Notes: generated by a model not told the origin, from the sequence alone. 64,000 bases of DNA from Pyronema omphalodes (GCA_024516155.1 JAJJXM010000017.1:372001-436000), one strand, 5' to 3'; counted from the stretch's first letter, positions 11,346 through 24,600 are shown. Translations and numbers: made by a program.

Positions 11346-14086
11346 ACGCAAATATTGGATTACATATCTCAGAGATCGATGGATGACTGCAACAACCAAG
11401 TATCACAAAAGTTGACAACTTTTGGCGAAGTAGCACGACTTCATTGCTACCAGAGTGCGACAACACATGTCGCCACCCGCTCGGCGGACGAAAATGATTC
11501 TGGCAAGGCCCGACCGTCAGTGTAATAACGGCCATAAAACTCCGACATATTCGATGATCTTCGGTCCTGCAACGCCGACGGCGCTGAATGCTCTCATCGC
11601 GTCGGCCCCGGTAGCGCCCCTTACTATAATGTCCTTTATTTACGGCATGTAATATAATGGCATGATGACTTTATGACTGCCACCAACACACTCTCTTTTT
11701 GTTTACGTTATTGGTTAGCGGTGTTTTTTCTCTTGGTTTTTTTTTTTTTGGTTTTCCTTTGGTCTTTGCATTTCGGTGTTAACGGGGATGGGTTCCGGAT
11801 CTTTTTGTTTTTTTTGGTGTCTTAGTTTCGGGCGCGGTAGGCGGAGTAGCGGGCGAACGGGGAACGGGGAGTACGCGGCGATACGAACGTGATCCAAAGA
11901 CGCATCATACATAGAACGCGTCAATTTTAGGGGGGATGCAGGAACAAGCATTCTACTGTAAATAATGAATGTAGTCTAATGTAAATAATAGCCACGGTAA
12001 CCTCTCAGGGCCTTGAGAAGCATCCTTGATTTGTGCCTGAGGAAGTTCACAAAGCCACAACCCGTTGATAGATGACATTTTGTGAAACATCCCAGGAAGA
12101 AGAAATGTCTTTCACCCAAAAAGGATTCCTTCTCCAATCCCCGCTAAAGTCCGAGCGCGAGTCATTCAATTAATTGAGTATTTGCAATTCCGAGACGGAA
12201 ATCTGTTGTGCGTAAAAACAAAGCTCAGCCACAAATAATAATCATCTCTTGGCTGAGAACTTGCGAACCTTTAAACGCCAAGGTCCAGTTCCGAGTCAAA
12301 TTTTATACGAGAAGTTACAGTTCCGAGATCGGCATGCCGTAGTTTCCTAGGGCTCCCTGAGTGTCGATCCCGGAGACTTTATTCATAAGGGTCTATAGTT
12401 AAAATAATTCCTTCAGCTTATGTACTATAGGTTTTTCATTTTTCTCAATAGTCCATCCTCCAATTCCTAGCGCAGTGGAGTTCAATTAAACTTCAATTCA
12501 ACTTTTTTAACTTCCGAAAACTTTTCGGTGACATTCTGTGCCATATCGGCGGTCTCCGATCTAATCAGGAACGAGGTTGACCTCCTGAGAATATCGGTAC
12601 GCATCGGAGCCCTAGCTAAACCCTAAAGAAGCGACTCGCATGACTAGATCCCTAGAGTTTCCTAGATTTACGGAGGCTTGTTAACCGTTCCCATGATCCC
12701 TTCTCCCCACGAAAATACGAGGGTGTTCATAGCAAAGGTAATATGTTGCTGTATCGGATCTTCCCTAGTCCAGGTATATACATCGATCTACAGATTTTTC
12801 TAGAATGGCTTCCTGGTATACATAACACATATGACACCATTATCCATATACAATCATAGTTTTTACCTTGCGTACTGCAGGAGGTGAAACATCATCAGGG
12901 GTTAATAACGAACTAGGAATAAAAATAATTTCCTACATACAATAACAAACTGAATTATACATGATTATTAGACCGAAGAAGGGTAGTCGTTACGTTGAGC
13001 CTAGAGATGTCTTGGGGGTTTGGCTACATATGCGATTCTCCAAAGATCCCCTAACTCTACATAGCAGCTTCGTTTTCCAGCAGTATTCTTATTGAACGAT
13101 TATTGGTTGGTAATAACGAGTCTTTAGTCCACGGTGGGGGCCCCGTTATAATGCTTAAGCGATGTACCTTAAGTGCAGGAGGCTCGGGAAAATCATCTAG
13201 GTTTGGAATTATAGATTACTTGAGCATCATGAAGCAAGAAAATGGCTAAAGTGGAAAATCAGTTATGAGCCAGGAGGTTCTTTCGGAAAGAAAACTAGCC
13301 GCATTGAATATGGGCCTTGAGTTTCCCAAAGTTGTAAGGCTGTAAGATACAAAATCAGGCATGGCTGGTGAGAAATGAATAAAAATTATGAATTTTTGTC
13401 TATGCAACCCATGTGGAGGAAAAGATCTTACATTCGGTGTTGAGGATGTTGAAACTGAGATACAGCCCTAGAATTGACATAGAGATCACCCGACTTTACG
13501 AAGTCCCATAATGCCCACAGCTTCTAGAAGTATAAAAATGCCACACAAGATCTGAAACGATATTACAAGCAGCTGCAGCAAATTGCTGGAAAGATATTAT
13601 TAAGCTGCTGAAATGAGAACCATGAGATGCTCCAAGGATTTTTTCTGAGTAGTGTGAAGGTATGTAGTTGTTCGACATATATTGCGTTTTATTCGGCGGA
13701 AGCCGGATATCAATAGGGCTATCAAAATGTTGGCCTGATAGCCCGACCTATTAACCGATGTTGAATGTTACAGCTTAGACTGGTTGAGAGTTACTGGTGA
13801 GGCAAAATTATCGAAATCAAGTTTTAACTTTTGGGCGGCGAAGTTATCAAACTGGAAGTCACGACTGGGTGTAACAGAAGCTAGCCATCGGAGAAGTATG
13901 GTAATTGATGAGACAAACAGGACAACACTTTATTCAGAATTCTAAATACAATTAAAAAAAAAAAGAGATTATCTCCTCCTCTACATCTCGCCTAGAGAGC
14001 CTACAATGGATAACTGGAAATGATTCAGAGGGGAAATATGCTTTATGTTGATTGTATTTACTAATTACAACGCAACAGCATATAAA
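11346..14086. other. Gene-free stretch
   Basis: No gene is supported. It opens with a GC-richer patch at about 11455-11650 that is open on both strands, then runs T-rich (11720-11820). From 12.0 to 14.0 kb it is AT-rich with only short, unrecognised frames. Confidence 0.45.
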
Positions 14087-14167
14087 GGCGTTGTGTCCGA
14101 GTGGTTAAGGAGAGAGATTAGAAATCTCTTACGTTCGCGTGCGCAGGTTCGAGTCCTGTCGACGTCG
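14087..14167 (+). tRNA. tRNA-Ser (anticodon AGA), copy 2
   Basis: This 81 nt gene is identical to the reverse complement of 44-124, with the same class II fold, anticodon AGA and internal A and B boxes. TATAAA lies directly upstream. TTTT runs at 14171-14174 and 14176-14179 serve as pol III terminators. About 38 bp of downstream flank also matches copy 1, with a few changes, so the duplicated unit is larger than the tRNA. Confidence 0.93.
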
Positions 14168-14277
14168 TCATTTTCTTTTGGGTCTTCTTCGATTATGCTA
14201 GCTTCAAATGTACGGTGTAACACTTTTGTTTGTGACCCTACCGATGGATACTGGTGTTGAGATATTCATCGTTCGTC

Positions 14278-14394
14278 ACTCAGTCTTATATCACCGCCGT
14301 CACGACCGCTGTCGCCGAGGGAGATCTTACGAAGAAAGTCAGCGCACACTGCAAGGGTGAAATCTTGCAGCTCAAGGAAACAACTAATTTATAA
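14278..14394 (+). pseudogene. Histidine kinase HAMP-repeat relic, upstream piece
   Basis: One frame reads [17 protein letters not shown], then a short linker, then GEILQLKET, and stops at TAA. This is the repeat pattern of the HAMP array in fungal group III hybrid histidine kinases (Nik-1/Os-1/Bos1), where VTTAVAxGDLxxK and GEIxxLKxTIN recur. Only about 35 residues remain. The next expected residues (NTMVDQL, then ASEVTxVxREVG) are missing here but reappear at 17701. There is no kinase or receiver domain nearby, so it cannot be functional. It is GC-richer than its surroundings. Confidence 0.65.
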
Positions 14395-17300
14395 TCCCAT
14401 TAACCTAAGTGGAAAGTAGACCTGCAAAGTCTAGTTAATTCTGTCATATTATAAATAAGCTTATATAGATTAAAAAATTAGTCCTCCACAGAATTAGCTT
14501 AAAAAGTTTACACAGTAGTAAAATATTGCTTTTGAATCTCCAAACCTTCAGATTTCTTCATGAAAAAAAACAAAACGCATATTGCGCAGGCGCAGCTTTA
14601 GTCTTAGCTTCAGTCTCAGTTTGAGTTTACAACATTCTAAGGTTGGTTTCCGGAACTTGATAGATATAGCAAGCGATTCCTTCATAAAATGACAGGCGAG
14701 AACATAGTAGTAACGGGCTCGTTTAGTACAACTATGTATGTAATCAAGCAAATGTCCAGAGAAGCGTAACCGGAAGCTTGGATAGTCATTGGGAAATTAC
14801 CAAGCGATAAGCGAACAGCAAGCGTTGATTATCGGGGGCTATTTGTACTCACTTGAATTTATCAAGCTAACCAAGTATCAGTAGCTAGACATTTTCAATT
14901 GTGACGCCGTTCGTCGGGAGGTGGACGGTTTGAACTTTGTACGCCACAGTCGATTCTAGTAATTTTAAATGAGGCGACGACGGTGATGTTGTCAGTATCT
15001 AGAAGATCTTGCGATAGATTCGGTTTTGGTGTAGCTGTGGCTTTTTGGCTTTTGACTTTTTTATTTCGGTATCTTGATTGTTTTTTGGTGTTATTTTTTT
15101 CATTTTCGAGTATGGTGTCTGTAATCTTTTCGCTATGTATATCTAGTCCCTCCAGTCGACGTCTCGCCCACAGCGGCCTCGGGTTGTGGTGGTATTTTAA
15201 GGTTCAGCGTCTTTACGGAATAAGTAGAAAACGGCAGCCTCGATGAACGGGGAAGAAATATACGGGTGACATCACTTAATTGGTATGTATGGCATGCACC
15301 GCTCGGTGACCGGCAAAGCCACATCACGCAATATGTGGGTAGATAGGATGCCGGTATGCAGAACTTCATGATAAATAATGTATTGGAAAATGCAGTAACA
15401 CACGCGAAGAAATTATGGAAATATCAGGCTTCAATGCTGTTGCTAGTTAGAAACAAAGGACAAAGAAGCGCGCAAAGGAGGCTACATATAGTGGAAAGAA
15501 TGAGACAGCGTCGCTTATATACTTTAGCAGCAGTTACAGTCGTAAAAGCTAGAGTAAATATCTAAGAAGGAACGAGTCTTGACATGAAACATATGATTTG
15601 ACAGTACTCCGCCACCCGTTCCGCGGCGCGTCATCCACTCGGCGTTATGCTTTGCCATTCTGTATGTCATAACTTGATATTTTTTTAGAACAGCCGGTGC
15701 TTAACTCCTGCAGCCACATACGTGAATTAACCAGTCACTTTGGCTCTGGAGTACGCTATATAAACCCCGTCGAGTCCCCCCACCCCAAACTCCACTTTCC
15801 TCTTCTCCACACATGGCTACAGAGGGTACTGGGGGCTTATTATGGTGAAATTACAATTAGAGGGCAGTCTGATAAAGATACTGAAGATTCAATAATGAAA
15901 GTCTAATGGAGGGTACTGGGGGCGCATCACAAAGGGACAGTGGGACAGTGGGACAAAATGTAGAAGCCTTGGTGCGTCAGAAAACCATTACTCTGGTGAT
16001 TTGATGCAGCGGGCTACCCGAGAAATTGAATTCTCGTTGATGTGTCTAACCGCCCAGCGAATCAATAAAAGCCAGCGTAGCCATTGAAAAGGCAATCTGG
16101 AACTTGAACGTTGATTGTGGGCGTGAGGAACGTGTAGTATGAAGAAGAAAAGGGAAGTGGAGTTGATGGGGGGATTAAATGGCTGGAGGTAGAGGCAGAG
16201 AAGTGGAAAAGGTTTGCCCGAAACAAGGGACTTGGCCTGTGGGACAGGGAGCTTATTCTCCGCCGCTTTGCGGTATCACCATTGAAGGAAGATGTAAACA
16301 CGGAAGAGGTAGCTTCGTTTATCGGCTACTTCTAGTGGAGTATCTTCTACATCAGTAAACATGTATTATATTATTCTGCTTGGAGTCTTGAATAATACAT
16401 CGCGGAGGCGTATTGTCTCCTCAAGCTTATGGGGCGATAGGTGGCTTTATTGGTGATCGCGCTGTAGCCTGTACCTAGGTAACAGCTCCAGTGACCTGCA
16501 TCAATCCTCCTCGGTTTGAAAGATTGATGTCGTCCACTCTCCTCCACTTACATGCTTCTCCAGCGACAACTAAAAACTGGGCCTTCCTCTAACTCTTCAG
16601 AACACCCGAAGAAATTACAAGATTCCAGCAGCAACCGGGGGGATCTTCAGGCCATTGAAAAGATCCGGTCGTCGGAGATCCCATCGTACGATATCACACG
16701 GAACCCACAGAATCCTAGACGAGTTTACAGTTCCCTTCAACACCGATTGACTCAACATCGAATCCTTCAATACCGACTCCTTCGCCAACTCATTTTACAA
16801 AATTACGCCTGCGGAATTCACATACTGTAACCAATCATCACCCCCCATAGCTACACAATTCAATGCTATTTCTCCGCCTCTAAGCGATGAGCCTACGACA
16901 CAGATTCCTTCTCACCACCGACTGCTATTGGCTCGCGTGAGGGTTTTATAAATGCAGAACTTACTCCCCCTCTCTAGCTACACTCTCGTCCCCCACTGCT
17001 AATATGGCAGTAACTATTAATGAAAGTGACCTTCAAGGAACCACGATATCAGTAGGCACATCGAGTACATCCAGTACCGCTGCCATAGCCATAGCCACCG
17101 TCTCCAGAGCAGTGTTTAACATTCACAACCAGAGTATTGCCACCATTCCTGCAATTACTCCAGCGACACTTAACATTGAGATTACGGAGGGAATGATTGG
17201 ATGAAATGATATGCTTTATAAGTGGTAGTTGATGTGTTTTTGGAATGCTGGGGTCAAGTTCAAGAAGATGGAATAGGACAATGGGAGTATGGTGGAGTAT

Positions 17301-17697
17301 AAATAGATAATAAAACAAGCTTTATAACTGGTGATTGACTATGTGCTTTGGGAGTTCTGAGGAAATCTGAGTTTGCCCTATGGATTTTTCAGGGTTTGTG
17401 GATTGTATGGGTTTCGCAAATTGAATCTCAACTCCGTCTTCTTTACAATTGATAAACTAAATACAAATGCTGATTTCAGACTCATATGCGTCCATAATTT
17501 CTGATTTACATCACGCTCCTATGCAAGAAGACCGATGATTCGAAACAAGCAGAATTTCGGAAGCATAAATTATCACGTCAGCCTTTATTTCTTCGCGCTC
17601 AACAATTTTTGGGTATACTTGTCCTTATCCTTACATATCACAGTGTCCTGAGCACTCTATATCCTTTTGTTGATACAACATTCTTTGATCTCAACTA
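14395..17697. other. About 3.3 kb of unrecognised DNA splitting the kinase relic
   Basis: This DNA separates two pieces of what was one HAMP coding stretch. ACAAC occurs at both junctions (14380-14384 and 17675-17679), which would fit a 5 bp target duplication, but I see no terminal repeats and no transposase or reverse transcriptase frame. It contains GAGGGTACTGGGGGC twice (about 15822 and 15908). Short frames at 16552-16830 and 17004-17204 have no family resemblance. Confidence 0.4.
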
Positions 17698-17930
17698 CAG
17701 GAACTTGGAACTTTTGCATCCGAGGTTACAAAAGTGTCCAGAGAAGTTGGAATCGACGGTATTTTGGGTGGACAGGATGAAATTTCTGAGTTATTACCAC
17801 CATATCAAGCTCGAGTATGTGCATTCCATGTATTGACTCAGCGGGTGAGACGCAGGTAAAAGGTATCTGGCGAGAGCTTACCGACAATGTCAATGTACAT
17901 GAATGTACAGAAAGATTTATAAGCATTCGG
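17698..17930 (+). pseudogene. Histidine kinase HAMP-repeat relic, downstream piece
   Basis: From 17701 one frame reads TFASEVTKVSREVG, then IDGILGGQ. About 60 nt later VKGIWRELTDNVN follows in another direct frame. These are consecutive elements of a HAMP unit in Nik-1/Os-1/Bos1 kinases (ASEVTRVAREVGTEGKLGGQ, then a linker ending GTWKDLTDNVN). The offset between the two parts is either decay or an intron: GTATGT at 17816 to ACGCAG at 17855 gives a 40 nt GT-AG unit that would keep the frame. Similarity ends at about 17930. It continues the piece at 14278-14394. Confidence 0.65.
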
Positions 17931-19346
17931 CCGAAACACCTATCAGGAGCACGTTTTACAATGCCTTCCATGGCGCAAACCTAAATCCCGCATGCAGCGT
18001 AGATGCGGCCCTCACCCTAAGCCGTGGAGGTGGAAGTGAAACCGGCTTGACCTAACGAAAGCCCTAACTGGAGTTTGGAGGTGGAGCTGAAGCCTGCTTG
18101 ACCTAACCATTGACCGCAATGCCACCCCTGCTGGGTAGCCCCACGCTATAGAACTGCTCCTACCGCGAATATGATGGAGCTTCCCCCGATAACTCTATCT
18201 TAAATTTTTGTAGCAATTCCCTAAGAGAATTCTCTAATTAACTTATTTCCGGATGGATTATTCTGATCGCCTCTAGTTATACATGAAAACCGGTGAATTT
18301 GGCGATAGACGACGTTGCTTTTGCGGGTTTGGTGTTCAAGAACGATAATTATAACTGGAGTAACTGCTAAGATTTGTTGACTTTCGGCAGCACTGTTGCA
18401 CTTCTAGCGGGTAACTAAGAAAAATCTCATTTAACTCAATTTCTTTCAGTTGTCCGCACTAATGACAGCCTACATGGCCACTGGCAGCTCTTTCCATTAT
18501 TACTATAATGAGTGTATCCACGCGCGGTCACATATTCGCGAGGTTTGGGTGTTTACTGCATTTTTTATTTTCTACTCATTGAATTGAAATAAATAGTGTC
18601 ATCTCTGACTGTCAGTCATTTGAGTTAGGCTTCCTTGCCCCCGCTTCGGGGTATGTCGATTCACAAGCGAGCTTGTCATGGGTCATTGGTGGATTATTTC
18701 TAAGCACAAAAAGCCTTTGTCTATGCGCTATTTAACATCATATTCTTTATCTATTGGGTGTTATAGATTACCACCGAATAACTTATACTGGGTCAGGACC
18801 GACGGGTCAATGTCAGGCACTCTATATGGAGTACATTCCTAGTCAGGCAACATCACTCGATTAGCTTTGGTTCGGCAAAACCTTGATCGATATTTTACTG
18901 GAATCTGTTCAAGTAAAGATTTCCAACGTATATAAACGCCAAAGTTTTACAAATCTTATTTTTCAAATTCCTTCAGGAATTTCATATTGCGAAAGCTTGT
19001 AATCGAGTGATACATTATGTTTTCACTCTATCCGAAAGCAATCACATCCTAGCATTCGTGTAGTGAAATCACAAAAGTAGCCGTGGAATGGCGTTGGTTT
19101 GATTTATATAACATGCGCAAAGTCTATTCACTCATACAGATATCCGTGTTTTTCCCAGCAGCGCAGCCTTTATAGAGAAAATTTATCATTTCAGGATCCA
19201 CGCTATTAATTTGCTATCTACACTCGTGTCCCGATAGATTCAAACTAGAAATCCAAAAGCCAGCTAAAAATTACAAATGAATCAAAAATCCCAGGTATCA
19301 ATGCATACACACTACATTATCAATCATTACCTCTCTTCATCATACT
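17931..19346. other. Gene-free stretch with a 51 bp imperfect tandem duplication
   Basis: At 18025 and again at 18076 the sequence TGGAGGTGGA begins a roughly 32 bp block ending GCTTGACCTAAC, a diverged tandem repeat of period 51 bp. Otherwise it is AT-rich with no supported gene. Confidence 0.5.
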
Positions 19347-21621
19347 TTACTCGTCAATGGGGAATCTGTCCAGGAACTTGAACTGCTTAAGTCCAGTCTC
19401 AAACTCCGCCTCAATCTTAGCCCAAGCATCACCAGTGTAAACACCCTTAACCTTCTCATCAACCGCAGCCTGGCTGAATCCAGCCTTACCAGAACCAACG
19501 GCAGCAACAGGCTTTCCGTAGTAGAAAGCATCCCTGACAATCTGAACAGGTCTTCCAACAGGGTACAAGGAACTCTGGCTAGTGAAAACCTTACGGGTAT
19601 CATCGGCAATGATAATTCCATCGAAGAGAACAGCATCGGCACCAGAGTAAGTAGCACCAACACCATCAGCAAGGTGCTCAGCGATAACAGTTGGGTTGGC
19701 TCCCTTAGCCTTGAGGGTGGCAGCAATCTCCTTGGCCTGAGCAATAGACTTAGCGGAGCTAGTGGAGGCAAGAATACCGACGTTCAAAGTAGCAATAGAG
19801 GACAAGGGGTTTCCAAAGGTAGAGACATCTGAGGTCTTGTTGTTGTGGTAGTACTTAGGCTCAGGAGCGGGGGCCTCAAGTCCGAGGGCCTTTGCAACGC
19901 GGGTAGCAAGCTCGTTGGAAATACGGTTGAACTGAGCAATGGTACGCTTTTGGACGTTCTTGGATTTGACGTTGGAGAGCTCGAAGCGAGCGGCGTTGAC
20001 GACCATCTGAAGCTCAGCAGGAGAGAGAGAGTTCAAGAATAAACGGGGCTGGGTCCAGAAGTCCATGAAAGTAGGAGACTTCTCGCGAATGTAGGCACCG
20101 GTAACTCTGCGCTCAGGAGCAGTGAAAAATCCCTGACCGTGAGTCATGTTGGCGGCGTAAGGAGCTCCCTCGTTGAGAGTGTTCTCGGAGTAGGGAGAGA
20201 TGTTGGAGTGAAGCATCTGCTGGCCTGCTCCATCACGGTTGTTGTTGTGAACGGTAACACGGGGACGGTTGATAGGGATCTGCTCGAAGTTGGGGGATCC
20301 CATGTTGCGGTTAAGCTGGGTGTCGACGTAGGAGAAGAGACGTCCCTGAAGAAGAGGGTCATCGGAGAAATCGATACCACGAACAATGTGGCCAGGGCAG
20401 AACATGGACTGCTCGGTCTCGGCGAAGTAGTTCATGGTGTTGCGGTTGAGGATGAACTTTCCAATGGGGGTGATAGGGACATCTTCGACAGGAACAATCT
20501 TGGTGGGGTCAAGGAGGTCGTAACCGAAACGGAGGACATCGCTCTCCTCCATGATCTGAACACCAACCTCCCATTCGGGGAAGTGGCCGTTCTCAATGGA
20601 ATCGTGGAGATCCTGACGGTGGTAGTCGGCGTTCTTTCCAGCAAGAGCTTGAGCTTCGGGCCAGGTGACGGAAGCACGTCCCTGCTTGCTCTTGAAGTGC
20701 CACTTGATGAGCTTAGACTTGCCCTCATCGGTAACAAAGCGGAAGGTGTGGACTCCGAATCCGTCAATGTGACGGAATGATCTGGGGATTCCGTGTCCGG
20801 AGAGTGCCCACATCAAAGTGTGCATAGTAGAAGGGTTGCTGGAGAAGAAATCCCAGGCACTGTCGTGAGCAGTGGCCGCCTGAGGAATTTCATTGTCTGG
20901 ACGGGGCTTAACGGCGTGGATCAAGTCGGGGAACTGAATTGCGTCCTGAATGAAGAAAACGGGAATGTTGTTTCCAACAATGTCTATTTGAATGTTAGCG
21001 ATTCGCCGAAATCATGATACCAACCGGAGAATTTACCATAGTTTCCTTGGTCGGTGTAGAAGCGAAGCGAGAATCCATGGACGTCACGCGCAGTGTCTGC
21101 GCTTCCTCTGGAACCTGCAACGGTCGAGAATCGGAGAAAGATAGGGGTCTGCTTTCCGGCCTGGTTGAGGAAAGAGGCGGCGGTAATGTTGGACCAGTCA
21201 CCGTACGATTCAAAATATCCATGGGCGGCGGCTCCTCGTGCATGAACTATTTGGGGAGAAACAAGTCAGAATCATGAGTCATCACTCTCGTCTAAAACAG
21301 TAAAGATAAATTCATACCAGCTCTTTCGGGGATACGCTCGTGGTCAAATCGGGTAATCTTTGTCCGCATAACAAAATCCTCCAACAAAGTAGGACCTCTT
21401 TCTCCGGCCTTCAATGAGTTCCGGTCATCGACAGGTGTACCGAAATCGGTGGTGGTGTAGGTATTGGCATCGTTAACCACAAACTGGTCAAGGAATCCAT
21501 CGTCCCCAGTAACCTTATCCCTCTTCTCATGAGGATTTTCTCCTCCTGCTTGCATAAATGGGCATGCTGCTGAAGCAAGCAATGCGTTGAGAACAATTCC
21601 GCTAAGTATCGTGCCTCTCAT
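19347..21621 (-). CDS. Secreted large-subunit catalase
   Basis: Haem catalase (2 H2O2 to 2 H2O + O2) of the large-subunit clade, 716 aa. Exons: 21621-21318, 21246-21037, 20983-19347, with introns of 71 and 53 nt. A cleavable signal peptide (about residues 1-19, hydrophobic, ending ASA) implies secretion or the cell wall, as in fungal CatB/Cat-1. Visible features are the catalytic His in VHARG (about 103), the [11 protein letters not shown] segment with the active-site Asn (about 176-177), and RLFSYVDTQ with the proximal haem-ligand Tyr. A C-terminal flavodoxin/GATase1-like domain, starting near [11 protein letters not shown], is typical of this clade. The protein looks intact and of full length. 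It stands alone between gene-free flanks, so context adds nothing to its role. Confidence 0.95.
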
Positions 21622-24600
21622 GGTGTTGATGGTGCCGTTATGAGATAGAGACTCTGAGAGTACAGAAGCAAGTGAGAAAACAACACTGGAGGGGCGGCAA
21701 GAGAGGCTTTAATAGACAGACACATACAGCCATCCCGCGGTGATCTGAGAACTCGGGGCAGTCGAGGTCCGGGACTTTGTTGGCGGATTTACTGGGTTGT
21801 GCAACTATTGGACTTCCGGACCTGCAGCTTCTTGGTCGGACGTGTTTAGACGCTAGGGGTGGTTAGGGTTGTGCTGTTATGTCCCCTGTACCTGAACTGC
21901 AGACTTGCACTTGTGCCCATCCTTTCGTCTCCACACGAGTGCCCATCTCATTGCCACTGGGTTCTGAATGGTTAATGAACAAGTGAACAAGTGAACACAG
22001 GAATGTCATATCTCCTGAATATTTTGCATATCTGCATTGTTCGGAACGAAGTTATGCTGTCTCAGAAGGCCTGAATATCGTGGTATTGGTCCACGTGAAT
22101 GACGCAGCGTTACGTCGCAGCGCGAGACCAACCGCACACAAGAAGAATGGTGAAAATAGATGAGGCCTAACTCGACTTTAGTGCTAGATACGGTGGGCCA
22201 CCCGGAATTCTTGGCTCCGGTAAATGTTGCGGAAGCCTGGAGTCACATCATGAATCAGCAGTACGCTTATCATGTATGTTAGCTCGCAGGCCATGTCATA
22301 GAGACCGGTGGATATCCCTCTCGCATTCGTTCAATTGGTTATGAAAGCCAAGTAATTGATCACCACTGTTTTCAGATGCCGCTAATGCGCCGGACTTCAT
22401 TTAAGGAGCAAGATGGCCGCAGCCGTGGAAACACTTATACCATATTAGCGACAAACAACTCTTGTCAAGATGTGATGTGATGTTCCTGAATTCAATCGAT
22501 CTGAAACCTCATCTAATTGGCCATGCGATTTTGACGTGAATCCACAAACGGTCTCAATATGATACAACACTCACATATCTCTCATAACGCTTGCTTCTGC
22601 CGTTGTTTAAAATATAAACATCTCAGAAGTACATAGAGGGAGTCAGGCTGCTGTAAGGTGTGAATAACACCAAGAAAAGTTGACCGCAAGGGTTACATGC
22701 GGGCATGGTCCACGGTGACCCATGTATTCCCCACCTGCGGGCCTAACTGACACCGTCAAGTAATATTGAGGGCTGCGGTATTACGAAAACTCGGTACTGG
22801 GTGCCGGAATTCTAATAATTACGGCATCCTTCAACAAAGTTAAATTGGCCGTCGAGGTTTGTGTTTGTTTTCCTTCGTTTCGTGCTTTCCTTAAAAAAAA
22901 ATGTCATGATCTTTTTTCGGGTATCAGTATTAAGGGTCAATATCAAACCTATCACGATAGATTGAATTTGATTATCGATTAGCCGTGCAGATGAGAAAGC
23001 AAGGCGATTCTAGACCGATACGCGGTCCATAAGCGACGACGACGGTACACTACTTTAGATATGCACTAGCATTACTTACTTAGATTTAGCGCATAGGGAT
23101 TTCTTGAAGTCCACTTATCTTGGTACGTAGTACGAAGAGCCTGGTCATGGAACTCAATTTCAAGCGAGTGGGCCTTACAATCCGTCACCTGGGCTTTTCT
23201 GCACGATCAATACAGCTTCTGCAGATTTTAAAGAAACCAGGACTATATACAAGGATATAGATGCTTGTAGGTAGCACAGCCTCCCTACGGAATTGTCCAG
23301 TTCAGATAATATCTGGAGCAAATCAGCCTTCAATTATTTCGAATCAAGAGGGACATGCCGGTATTGAGTGCCTATTCCAGGAATATTACCTGAAGACTTT
23401 ATTCGGTTAATTAGTGGGGTGACATGCAAAACCGTTCTCACATCACACGTTTTTAATGATGGATCGTTGTTTTTGCTGACATGGATTGAGCGGCCATTGA
23501 CAGCTGAAACAACAGCACTTCGACGGCGTTGTTTGATGGTGTTATGGAAGAGAATGCACGAGAAAATTCTTTCTTCTAAGATAGTATTTTCGAAAGTTCT
23601 TTAGATGTCTCATCAAATAATCCATTTGAGGATCTCGAAGTGCGGCAGGGCATTATCTCCTGTCAAGCGTTTTCCTACGGCATACTTCGACGTCCGCTCT
23701 CAACGAATTCCCCGAAGTTGATCGCCAGAATACTTCCTACGCCACCATTCCGAGCGCGGGTCGCGAGGCAGAACCGCCGGATATCGGATATGTTAGCTGA
23801 AAGGGAGCTAGTGCTCCGAGGCAATCGCTGGGGACGCTAATGATGTGCATGAGCGAGCGTGAAGTGAGCAAAGTCACGGTTGATCGTCATAGCGCTTTCA
23901 TAAGCGTGCAAGTTCCAGATCTGCACTCGAACTTTGTACGTAGGGGCCTGGAAGGGAAACACAACACCTCGATTGAAAATCCTCCAAATCAAACTTTTTT
24001 TTTTTTTTTTTTTTCAAATTTCGGGACCGCGCGTTCATAGCGGCCGAAATTTATGTTTTCGGTATTGTGGAGAAATAAAACTGTGTGGTGGACCATAATT
24101 CGGTGTTGTGTGTATGCGGCAGATATTGATCGATTTCTGCTTTTTTCCATACTCCCGGGTATCACGTACAGTAAGACACAATTGGCAAAAATATGTATAA
24201 GAGACGTAACCTATCAACGATGCTGATCATATACCGCTTGTTGGTCGCCTTTGAAATCGAGATCTCTTAGTGAGACAACCCGCATATTCGATGTCTTTTT
24301 TGCTTCGGGCGCATCATTGTTCTTCCGTTGGAATAAGTAAGGTAATTGGCTTTGTTCCAATGGTAAAACAAGCAATTACACATACCTAACTTTCCCATGG
24401 CATATATATAGCATAGTATGAAGTTAAAGTTCACGGCAGTGAAATATTATAAAGATTTGATATTCGAGCACTTTTCGCCAGTTTTGTAATTCCAGAACCT
24501 GTTAATTGAGACGAAAGTGCAATACTGTTGCACCGTTGTGCTGATTTGTGTCACAAAACCTGCGGTAAGCATTTTTTATTTCCGCGCTCAGCGGTTCCAG

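Noticed and set aside
14045..14260. 71-codon frame
   Set aside because: It overlaps the tRNA-Ser gene and has no protein support.
14385..17679. LTR retrotransposon between the kinase-relic pieces
   Set aside because: No direct terminal repeats beginning TG and ending CA, no primer-binding site and no reverse transcriptase or integrase frame were seen. Only the ACAAC repeat supports an insertion.
20139..20780. 213-codon plus-strand frame
   Set aside because: Antisense shadow of the catalase coding exon, with valine- and glycine-rich mirror composition and no independent support.
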